From Sandaracinaceae bacterium (GTDB lineage Bacteria > Myxococcota_A > Polyangia > Polyangiales > Sandaracinaceae), in the NCBI GenBank assembly GCA_025056955.1, contig JANWYL010000032.1, positions 1 to 17,604 of the forward strand: DNA of 17,604 nucleotides. Reading direction: 5' to 3'. Below the pieces are notes generated by a model. It was not told the DNA's origin. It made no database searches and saw nothing but the letters and a program-made list of their open reading frames with translations. Positions within the stretch are counted from its first letter, which is position 1. Each line of letters starts with the position of its first letter. The position numbers and the translations under genes were made by a program. Positions 1 to 6,417 of the stretch are shown here, piece by piece.

Positions 1-1
1 C

Positions 2-148
2 CTCAAGGAAAATGCTTCAAGGCATGTGATAGAAGAAAAGAAAGAAAAGCTGGCTCAACTCACCGCTTCATTTGCAGAAAAACGTATCAACCTTGCTCTC
101 CGGCGAAGTCTAGAGGGTAAGCACCTTCGCGAGCTTGAATCGAATTGA
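2..148 (+). CDS. hscA: HscA, Fe-S cluster assembly Hsp70 chaperone (3' end only)
   Basis: This frame is open from the left edge and gives 48 residues ending in TGA. The tail (FAEKRINLALRRSLEGKH...) matches, from memory, the HscA C-terminus pattern 'FAxRRMdxxvrrAL.Gh'. HscA is the specialised Hsp70 that works with HscB to move clusters from the IscU scaffold. Only the end of the C-terminal helical lid is present, so no ATPase motif can be checked. The call is supported by the next gene, an ISC-type ferredoxin starting 16 bp downstream; hscA-fdx is the standard ISC operon order. A generic DnaK is less likely because of that neighbour and the lack of an acidic, disordered DnaK tail. Confidence 0.72.
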   Translation, partial: LKENASRHVIEEKKEKLAQLTASFAEKRINLALRRSLEGKHLRELESN

Positions 149-164
149 TCAAGGGCCGCAAGCC

Positions 165-524
165 ATGCCAAAGGTTCACTTCATCAAAGAAAACCTTGAG
201 GTCGAAGTTGAGAAGGGGACCACCATCCTTGAGGCAGCTCGGCGTGTTGGTGCTCCTGAGGGAGATCGCTGTGGGGGAAAATGCGCATGCTCGACCTGTC
301 ACGTGTATGTGATTAAAGGTTTCGAAAATACATCTGAAATCAGTGATGAAGAGTTTGATGTTCTCGATAAAGCTTTTGATGTTCGCTCCAATTCTCGTCT
401 CGGTTGCCAGGCCAAGGTATATGGTGACGTGGTCGTGGAGATCAGCCAAGAAAGCTTCGAAGCATTTCTTGATGAACATCCAGAGGAAAGGGAGAGAGCA
501 CTTATGCTCCGAAACAAAAGATAA
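165..524 (+). CDS. fdx: ISC-type [2Fe-2S] ferredoxin
   Basis: A 119-residue adrenodoxin/ISC-type ferredoxin that donates electrons during Fe-S cluster assembly in the cytoplasm. The ligand pattern is clear: Cys36, Cys42 and Cys45 in the loop DRCGGKCACSTCH (C-x5-C-x2-C) and Cys81 in RLGCQAKV. Cys40 is an additional cysteine in the loop. The family's acidic interaction segment (SDEEFDVLDKAFD) lies between them, and the C-terminus is charged. I chose ATG at 165, with AAGGG about 9 nt upstream. A TTG at 135 in the same frame would overlap hscA and add ten residues unlike the family. The gene sits 16 bp after hscA, consistent with the end of an isc operon. Length is close to the usual 110-115. Confidence 0.93.
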   Translation: MPKVHFIKENLEVEVEKGTTILEAARRVGAPEGDRCGGKCACSTCHVYVIKGFENTSEISDEEFDVLDKAFDVRSNSRLGCQAKVYGDVVVEISQESFEAFLDEHPEERERALMLRNKR

Positions 525-543
525 TTTTTGATGCATTTTTGAT
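524..543. repeat. Tandem ATTTTTGAT direct repeat, 11-bp period
   Basis: ATTTTTGAT occurs at 524-532 and again at 535-543, one helical turn apart, immediately after the fdx stop and upstream of argH. It could be a protein-binding site, a bent AT tract or chance. No known operator consensus (ArgR, FNR) is matched. Confidence 0.4.
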
Positions 544-561
544 ACATTGACAAAACGCATG

Positions 562-604
562 AAAAGCCGCCATTGGCTCTGGAAATCTGGGCCTTTTGCT
601 TTTT
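562..604 (+). terminator. Possible intrinsic terminator after fdx
   Basis: AAAAGCC (562-568) can pair with GGCCTTTT (590-597), with one bulged C and a loop of about 21 nt, followed by a short T tract (600-604). The position fits the end of an isc operon before argH. The bulge, large loop and short T run make it weak. Confidence 0.3.
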
Positions 605-643
605 CAGCTTGCCTCGGACCTCATATTCGATGAAGCTCTTTGG

Positions 644-2092
644 GTGAGCAAAAAAAGGCAGCAATCCCCTCATCCCGTCTGGGGAGGTCGCTTCGAAGAA
701 AAGCCAGAAGAATTGGCTCAACGCTTCTCATCAAGTGTTGAGATCGACAAGCGCATGTGGCGTGAAGACATTCGCGCCTCAGTTGCCCATTCCCGAATGC
801 TTGGTGCGCAAGGAATTATCGATGCCAAAGATGTGGCCGCGATCGAAGCTGGTTTAGAAGAAATCGCAAAAGAAATCGAAGAAAACCAATTCGAATGGAA
901 AACGGAGTACGAAGATGTGCACATGAACATTGAAGCTCGCCTCATCGAAAAAGTGGGCGAAGCTGGGAAGCGCTTGCACACTGCTCGTTCGCGCAATGAC
1001 CAAGTCGCAACCGACATCCGCCTTTGGACACGTCAAGCACTTGGGCGTGTGATTGAGCAAAGCGACCGGTTGATTGCCGTCATTTGTGCCCGAGCAGCCG
1101 AAGAAGTCGACACCTTGATGCCAGGCTACACGCATCTCCAACGGGCCCAACCAATCCGGCTTGCGCTCCACCTGCTTGCCTGGTGCGAAATGCTCGAGCG
1201 CGACCGTGGTCGCTATCATGATACCATCGTTCGATTGAATGAATGCCCGCTTGGCGCGGCCGCATTGGCCGGCACCAGCTTCCCCATCGACCGCGAAGCC
1301 ACTGCACGCGAACTCGGATTTCGGCAGCCGACGAGAAACTCGATCGATGCGGTTTCAGATAGAGATTTCCTCCTTGAAAGCCTGGCAGCTCTCGCAATTC
1401 AAGCCGTCCATCTCTCTCGCATGGCAGAAGAGCTGGTTCTATGGAGCACACAAGAGTTTGGCTTTGTCGAAATGGCCGATCGCTTCGCAACGGGGAGCTC
1501 CATCATGCCTCAGAAAAAAAACCCAGACATGGCTGAGCTCATCCGAGGGAAGGCAGGTCGAGTGATCGGAGATCTTGTCAACTTACTCGTCGTCATGAAA
1601 GGCCTGCCCCTGGCTTACAACCGGGACATGCAAGAAGACAAATTCCCCATCTTTGATGCATTTGACACGGTAGAGCAAAGCCTCGCAATCATGCGGGGCA
1701 TGGTGGCCACCCTGGTCTTTCGGAGAGAACGGATGCGGAAAGCACTCGATGAAGGCTTCATCGAAGCCACAGAAATCGCCGACTGGCTCACAAGACGGGG
1801 AGTGCCATTCAGGGAATCCCATCAAATCGTTGGGAAAATCGTGCGCTTCGCAATGGCTCAAGGCAAAAAGCTCTCTGATTTAAGCCTCGATGAATTCAAA
1901 GAATTTTCACCTCTGTTCGACGCGAGCATTTACGAAATCATGCTCCCCGAACGGGTGGTCGAGCTCAAACAAAGCCTTGGTGGCACTGCAAAAGAACAGG
2001 TACTCGCATTGCTCAGCGATTTCCATAGCCGCCTCCTTGATCGGGGGATCCAACCAGAAGAAGTGTGGCGCGCAGAAAGGAAGCAAGAATGA
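644..2092 (+). CDS. argH: Argininosuccinate lyase
   Basis: Cleaves argininosuccinate to arginine and fumarate, the last step of arginine synthesis; a cytoplasmic homotetramer of the fumarase/aspartase superfamily. N-terminal PVWGGRF, the HTARSRNDQVATD segment, GYTHLQRAQP (catalytic-region His164) and the signature GSSIMPQKKNPD (residues 284-295) are all present. I prefer GTG at 644, giving 482 residues that begin MSKKRQQ. A TTG at 596 in the same frame would add 16 hydrophobic residues not seen in the family and would run through a terminator-like sequence. No good Shine-Dalgarno sequence precedes 644, so the start is uncertain. The stop overlaps the lysA start as ATGA, so the two genes are probably co-transcribed and translationally coupled. 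Confidence 0.95.
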   Translation: MSKKRQQSPHPVWGGRFEEKPEELAQRFSSSVEIDKRMWREDIRASVAHSRMLGAQGIIDAKDVAAIEAGLEEIAKEIEENQFEWKTEYEDVHMNIEARLIEKVGEAGKRLHTARSRNDQVATDIRLWTRQALGRVIEQSDRLIAVICARAAEEVDTLMPGYTHLQRAQPIRLALHLLAWCEMLERDRGRYHDTIVRLNECPLGAAALAGTSFPIDREATARELGFRQPTRNSIDAVSDRDFLLESLAALAIQAVHLSRMAEELVLWSTQEFGFVEMADRFATGSSIMPQKKNPDMAELIRGKAGRVIGDLVNLLVVMKGLPLAYNRDMQEDKFPIFDAFDTVEQSLAIMRGMVATLVFRRERMRKALDEGFIEATEIADWLTRRGVPFRESHQIVGKIVRFAMAQGKKLSDLSLDEFKEFSPLFDASIYEIMLPERVVELKQSLGGTAKEQVLALLSDFHSRLLDRGIQPEEVWRAERKQE

Positions 2093-3420
2093 TTCGAGGC
2101 TCTCGCTGTGAGGTCCCTCCCAGCCCTTGGATCAAGGAAATCAACGGCCAGTTGTGGGCTGAGGAAGTGCCCTTTTCTTCACTGGCTGAGCGTTATGGTA
2201 CCCCCCTCTACGTTTACTCCGCCCTTGCGATTCGCACGGCTTTCCAGTCGATAAGCCAGGCACTCGAGGGGATCCCACACTTTGTGGCCTATGCCGTGAA
2301 AGCCAATGGAAACCCTACAATTTTGCGTTTACTCGCTGGGCTTGGGGCCTGGGCAGATACCGTAAGCGGTGGGGAGCTTTTCTGGGCACACCGTGCCGGT
2401 ATTCCGGCTGACCACACCCTCATGAGCGGGGTTGGAAAAACCGAAAAGGAAATCGAATTCGCATTGCGACTTGGCATTCGTTCGCTGAACATTGAAAGCG
2501 TTGAAGAACTTGAGGTGGTTCAATCAGTCGCATCATCGTTGGGGTGCCAAGCCCGTGTGGGCGTGCGGCTTAACCCCCACATCGATCCCCACACACACCC
2601 ATACATCGCAACCGGCATCCATGGCACAAAGTTTGGGCTTGAAATTGAGGAAGCCCGTGAAGCCCTCAAACAGATTTCAAAAAGCCCAATTTTAACCTTG
2701 GAATGCATTGCCTCTCACATTGGCTCTCAAATCACCGAGCTCGATGCAATTGAAGAATCCGCCTTCCTTACCTCTCTCTTCTTCGAGGAAGCAATCAAAG
2801 AAGGGCACACGCCACACGTTCTTGATCTTGGAGGTGGCTGGCCCTTGGCATACGGGGACGAGGAAAGCAGCGTTCCATCCCATCAAGCGTTTGGTCAGGC
2901 CATTCGCAGGGGCATTGAAAAAAGCGGTTGGCTCGAACGCGCCCAAAAACACAAGGGCCTTTTTCTCGTCGTAGAGCCTGGTCGCGCGATCGTCGGCGAG
3001 GGCGGAGCCCTCCTTACACGCGTCCTCTTTGTCAAACGCTCGCCATCAAAGCGCTTTGTCATCGTCGACGCTGCGATGACAGAGCTCATCCGCCCAGCCC
3101 TCTACGGCGCCTACCATGCGGTCGTGCCAGTCATCAACCCTGCTCGCCCTCCCCTTGACAAGGCTGACATTGTGGGCCCTGTTTGCGAAACAGGTGATTT
3201 TTTTGCCCTTAACCGGCCTTTTCCTGAAGTGAAGCGCGGTGAATTGCTCATTTTGAGAAGCACAGGGGCCTATGGAGCAGCCATGTCAAGCGAATACAAC
3301 GGCCGGCCGAAAGCAGCTGAAGTCATGGCCGATGGCTCGAAAGCCCATCTCATTCGCCCCAGAGGAAAATGGGAGGATCTCCACGTCGATCCAGCGTGGC
3401 CCTTCTTGGCGAGCGAATGA
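2089..3420 (+). CDS. lysA: Diaminopimelate decarboxylase
   Basis: PLP-dependent fold-III enzyme that decarboxylates meso-diaminopimelate to lysine, the last step of the pathway. The product is 443 residues. Lys71 in AYAVKANGN is the PLP Schiff-base lysine. SHIGSQI (His210 region), LDLGGGWP (phosphate-binding glycines about 248-250), EPGRAIVGEGG (296 on), GPVCETGD (Cys366, the active-site residue contributed across the dimer) and GAYGAAMSSEYNGRP (Tyr403 nearby) complete the family set. ATG at 2089 overlaps the argH stop as ATGA and has AAGGAA 6-7 nt upstream. An in-frame GTG at 2065 lies inside argH and is less likely. Arginine and lysine genes are often neighbours in deltaproteobacteria. The gene converges on usp with only 20 bp between stops. 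Confidence 0.96.
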   Translation: MIRGSRCEVPPSPWIKEINGQLWAEEVPFSSLAERYGTPLYVYSALAIRTAFQSISQALEGIPHFVAYAVKANGNPTILRLLAGLGAWADTVSGGELFWAHRAGIPADHTLMSGVGKTEKEIEFALRLGIRSLNIESVEELEVVQSVASSLGCQARVGVRLNPHIDPHTHPYIATGIHGTKFGLEIEEAREALKQISKSPILTLECIASHIGSQITELDAIEESAFLTSLFFEEAIKEGHTPHVLDLGGGWPLAYGDEESSVPSHQAFGQAIRRGIEKSGWLERAQKHKGLFLVVEPGRAIVGEGGALLTRVLFVKRSPSKRFVIVDAAMTELIRPALYGAYHAVVPVINPARPPLDKADIVGPVCETGDFFALNRPFPEVKRGELLILRSTGAYGAAMSSEYNGRPKAAEVMADGSKAHLIRPRGKWEDLHVDPAWPFLASE

Positions 3421-3440
3421 GCCCGGTAGCCATCACATTC

Positions 3441-3911
3441 TCAGGCAGTGCTCGCTTCGCCAGGGTTTTGCTTTTTGCGCTCGCGGCTTGGAATCACCAC
3501 AACTGGAATTGTTGACAAGCGCACAAAACGCTCGGCCACGCTTCCAATTAACAAACGGGCTACGCCTGTGCGGCCGTGGGTGCCGATGACGAGGTACTGG
3601 GCATCAACCGATTCAGCCAACTCCAAAATCGCCTCAACTGGCGAGCCAGATACGAGCCTGCCCTCCACTTCAACACCATGGCCACGATACCGCATAACTG
3701 TTTCATCCAGCTGTCGGTGGAGCCCCGTGGTGATCTCAGAAACGAGCTCAGGTCCAAACACCGCAAGCCCATCTGGCACAGCGTAGACAGGAAGCTGCCA
3801 GGCATGAACGGCCAAAACCTTGGCTCCAATCACTTTGGCGAGCTCAATCGCATGGGCCAAGGCCCGTTCTGAAGGTTCCGAAAAATCGATTGCACAAACA
3901 ATTGTTCTCAT
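3441..3911 (-). CDS. Universal stress protein, UspA family, ATP-binding type
   Basis: A single-domain 156-residue Usp. It starts MRTIVCAIDFSEPSERAL and ends with the nucleotide-binding signature G-x2-G-x9-G-S (GTHGRTGVARLLIGS) followed by PVVVIPS, so it belongs to the ATP-binding branch. I chose ATG at 3911 because AAGGAG sits 6 nt upstream on the minus strand; a TTG at 3953 would add 14 residues and lacks support. The gene lies 128 bp downstream of ccoG on the same strand, so it may be read with the oxidase cluster or from its own promoter in that gap. Usp proteins often respond to low oxygen or growth arrest, which would fit the neighbourhood. The exact role cannot be read from sequence. 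Confidence 0.92.
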   Translation of the reverse strand: MRTIVCAIDFSEPSERALAHAIELAKVIGAKVLAVHAWQLPVYAVPDGLAVFGPELVSEITTGLHRQLDETVMRYRGHGVEVEGRLVSGSPVEAILELAESVDAQYLVIGTHGRTGVARLLIGSVAERFVRLSTIPVVVIPSRERKKQNPGEASTA

Positions 3912-4039
3912 CAGAAGCTCCTTTTTGGGTTCTATCAATAAATGATTCAACAAGCAACATAAGTTATTGTCGTATCAATCACGCAACTTTCGAATTCAAA
4001 TCCATTCGATGTTCATCAGTCCATTAAATGCACAGGGAT
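3912..4039. other. ccoG-usp intergenic gap
   Basis: 128 bp, AT-rich, between the ccoG stop and the usp start, both minus strand. The only clear signal is the usp ribosome-binding site (AAGGAG). A weak CGAAT/ATTCG hairpin is present on the minus strand without a T tract. I see no convincing promoter or terminator, so whether usp belongs to the cco transcript is open. Confidence 0.5.
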
Positions 4040-5470
4040 TTAATTATTCGGCCCAAGGAGAGGAGCACTCAAAATCTTCTGGTCTCCATCAGCCTCGACC
4101 TTAACTTTGAGCTCTTTCCCCGCCCTCTCCTTTTCGAGAGGCGTGCGGACCACCACGGTCACACGTCCATCTTTCCACCCATCGAGCTCAACCAACTTAA
4201 CCGCTGTCTCTTCGTCGCCAATCCGAACACTTCCCTCTCCTCCATTGACCGCTGCGTGAATTCGAAAAGTGCGCTTCCAATCTGAATCGTTGATCAAGTG
4301 AACCTCAAAAGCATTGCGCACTGTGTTTCCTTCGACAAAAAAGGGTAATCCACGAAGGCGAACAATCCTGGCCTCGACACGTGGTTGACTCAAGCACAAG
4401 GCAAAGCCGGATCCATACAAAAGGATCCCGATCAAAACATAAAATGCGATCCTTGGCCTAAAAAAGCGCCTGACCTCCCCTCTAAGCCCTCTCAAAGAAT
4501 CATAACGCACTAAACCAGGTTGTTTTCCTATTTTTTTCATGACCTCATCGCAAGCATCGATGCATTGGGCACATGCGATACAATCGACCTGAAGCCCATT
4601 TCGGATATCGATACCCGTCGGGCAAACTGCAACACAACGCCCACAATCAATGCAATCTCCCCGCACCTCTCCCTCTTTGGGTTTTCCCTTTTTACGTGGT
4701 TCTCCCCTCTTCTCATCATAGCCAACCACAAGGCTGTCATCATCGAGCAAAATGCTTTGAAGCCTGCCATATGGGCAAATGACAAGACACAATTGCTCGC
4801 GAAACCAGGCAAAATTGCCGTAGAGGATCGCTCCAACCCCAAAGCACCAAGCAAATGCGTAAGGATGTTCCCAAGGCGGACGCGTCATCATTTCAAGAAG
4901 AGAGGGCATCGACACGAAATAAGCCACAAACATATGAGAGATGAAAAGGGAGACGAGAATGTAGAGAAAATGCTTCACCAACCGGCGCCAAAGCTTATCC
5001 CAGCTCATCGGCGCTTGGTCCAGAGCAATTCGCTCATTTCGATTTCCCTCAACCCAACGCTCGATTTTTCTGTAAACACCCTCTAAAAAAACAGTTTGCG
5101 GGCACGCATATCCACACCAAGCCCTCCCCAAAATCGCTGTCATGAAAACGAGCCCAAAAAGCACTCCTGTCAAAACAAACCAAACCAACCAAAAAGAAGT
5201 TGCATCAAAGCTATAACCGAAAAAGAAAAATCTTCTCCGAGGAACATCAAGAAAAACAGCAGGCCTCCCCCCTACGTGAATCCACGGCAAAACAGCCCAA
5301 ATCGCAATGAGGATGTAGAAAAGAATGTGACGCAACCGTGTAAACCGCCCGCTTACATCTGCAGGATGCACAAAAACCCGCCTCCCGTCTTTTCTGAGCG
5401 AAGAGGGTCGATCGTATACCGCAAGGCGAAGCTTTAGGTCATCAAGGCTCTTCTCTTTGCTGCTCTGCAT
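4040..5470 (-). CDS. ccoG: CcoG, cbb3 oxidase assembly cupric reductase (FixG/RdxA family)
   Basis: A 476-residue membrane ferredoxin-like protein. In studied bacteria CcoG reduces Cu(II) to Cu(I) for delivery to the CuB site of cbb3 oxidase. Membrane segments lie near residues 49-66, 92-114, 166-187, 205-221 and 340-360. Motifs: GRAWCGYACPQT (115-126), ICPYGR (231-236), and two 4Fe-4S clusters, Cys273/276/279/283 (CIDCGRCVAVCPTG) and Cys297/300/303/307 (CIACAQCIDACDE). The C-terminal ~110 residues form the Ig-like FixG domain. The ATG at 5470 has GGGAGGAG about 10 nt upstream. It is the last cco gene of the operon, 62 bp after ccoP. No ccoH follows it, unlike the common ccoGHIS order. Confidence 0.96.
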   Translation of the reverse strand: MQSSKEKSLDDLKLRLAVYDRPSSLRKDGRRVFVHPADVSGRFTRLRHILFYILIAIWAVLPWIHVGGRPAVFLDVPRRRFFFFGYSFDATSFWLVWFVLTGVLFGLVFMTAILGRAWCGYACPQTVFLEGVYRKIERWVEGNRNERIALDQAPMSWDKLWRRLVKHFLYILVSLFISHMFVAYFVSMPSLLEMMTRPPWEHPYAFAWCFGVGAILYGNFAWFREQLCLVICPYGRLQSILLDDDSLVVGYDEKRGEPRKKGKPKEGEVRGDCIDCGRCVAVCPTGIDIRNGLQVDCIACAQCIDACDEVMKKIGKQPGLVRYDSLRGLRGEVRRFFRPRIAFYVLIGILLYGSGFALCLSQPRVEARIVRLRGLPFFVEGNTVRNAFEVHLINDSDWKRTFRIHAAVNGGEGSVRIGDEETAVKLVELDGWKDGRVTVVVRTPLEKERAGKELKVKVEADGDQKILSAPLLGPNN

Positions 5471-5532
5471 CGCTGCTCGACTCCTCCCTTAAACATGCAC
5501 ATGGATGCGGGTTTTTTTCTTCTCAATCTCAA

Positions 5533-6189
5533 TCAACCGTGATTGGAATCAGTTTTATCGTTGGTCTTGTCCGCTCCAGAAGAATGCTGCTCCCCTTCTG
5601 TCGATGATCCACTTGGAGTAATCGGATTGTCTTGGTCATCAACAATTTGGCCCTGCGGTGGTTTTCCAGGCTTATTGGTGTTGCGGATACTCAAAACAAA
5701 TGCCGTCACATCAAGCACACCTTGTTGTCCGAGGGTTTGCCCCCACGGGGGCATGCCTGCAGTAACCACTCCTTCCGAAATCGTTCTGTAAATGTCTCTG
5801 GCTCTTCCTCCGTGCAACCACGCATTGTCAGTGAGATTTGGCCCGATATTCCCCTCCCCTTCACGACCATGACATGCCGCGCAATTTGCTGAAAAAACAG
5901 CCCTCCCCTTCTCAACACGAGTGGAATCGGAAGGAAGTGCAATCAGCATTTCATCTGTAACCGCAATGTTCTTTTTGGATTCTTCTTCGAGCCATGCTGC
6001 GTATTGTTCAGCAGGGCTTTTTCCGATATCAAATGCCTCATAGTAAAACCAATAAAATCCAGAGAAAACAATTGTGCCGTAGAAAGTTGCCAGCCACCAT
6101 CTTGGCAACAAGTTATCAGCTTCTAGTATTCCATCATATTCGTGAAGGATATCACCCTGAATCGGATCTTTTTGTTTGACATCTGCCAT
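5533..6189 (-). CDS. ccoP: CcoP, cbb3 oxidase cytochrome c subunit, mono-haem form
   Basis: A 218-residue membrane-anchored cytochrome c that passes electrons to the CcoO/CcoN subunits. The N-terminus carries the CcoP hallmark DGILEADNLLPRWW (about 19-32) followed by one transmembrane helix (about 31-51). A single c-type haem site, CAACH (103-107), has its axial Met at GMPPWG (Met146). Classical proteobacterial CcoP has two CXXCH motifs and about 300 residues; the second haem domain is absent here. The last ~50 residues are a hydrophilic Gly/Ser/Asp-rich tail. ATG at 6189 has GGAGG 5 nt upstream. The gene lies 19 bp after ccoQ in the operon. Confidence 0.95.
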   Translation of the reverse strand: MADVKQKDPIQGDILHEYDGILEADNLLPRWWLATFYGTIVFSGFYWFYYEAFDIGKSPAEQYAAWLEEESKKNIAVTDEMLIALPSDSTRVEKGRAVFSANCAACHGREGEGNIGPNLTDNAWLHGGRARDIYRTISEGVVTAGMPPWGQTLGQQGVLDVTAFVLSIRNTNKPGKPPQGQIVDDQDNPITPSGSSTEGEQHSSGADKTNDKTDSNHG

Positions 6190-6208
6190 GGCACCCTCCG
6201 AATTCGTT

Positions 6209-6406
6209 CTATTTTTCGCCAGTGGAAGGATCGGATTCTTTTTCTTTTTCCAATGGCATTTTTGACAGCTCCTCTGCTTTGTTACGATTCATGCGCAACG
6301 CGTATACCGAAGCCACCAAAAAAGCGGCAAAGAAAAAGAGCATTGCCATCAAGGGGCCAAAGAGGTATGGACTTTTTGCGAAAAAGGGCGTGGCAATGGT
6401 CCGCAT
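6209..6406 (-). CDS. ccoQ: CcoQ/FixQ-like small membrane subunit
   Basis: A 65-residue protein with a short N-terminus, one transmembrane helix (about 17-38, LFGPLMAMLFFFAAFLV) and a charged C-terminal tail. This is the shape of CcoQ, which stabilises the association of CcoP with CcoNO. I chose ATG at 6406 because GGAGGAG sits just upstream. A GTG at 6421 overlaps the ccoNO stop as GTGA and would add five residues (MIGGA); translational coupling makes it a real alternative. The identification rests on size, topology and position between ccoNO and ccoP, since CcoQ is poorly conserved. Confidence 0.78.
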   Translation of the reverse strand: MRTIATPFFAKSPYLFGPLMAMLFFFAAFLVASVYALRMNRNKAEELSKMPLEKEKESDPSTGEK

Positions 6407-6417
6407 GGCTCCTCCAA

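Noticed and set aside
596..643. TTG-initiated extension of argH
   Set aside because: It would add a hydrophobic leader not found in argininosuccinate lyases and start inside a terminator-like hairpin.
3408..3461. GGCGAGCGA / TCGCTTCGCC hairpin spanning the lysA and usp stops
   Set aside because: The stem has a bulge, the loop is about 35 nt and the T run after it is interrupted; too weak to call a terminator.
4520..5086. 188-codon open frame antisense to ccoG
   Set aside because: It lies entirely opposite the Fe-S and membrane part of ccoG and encodes a low-complexity, His/Pro/Lys-rich sequence with no family resemblance; a shadow frame.
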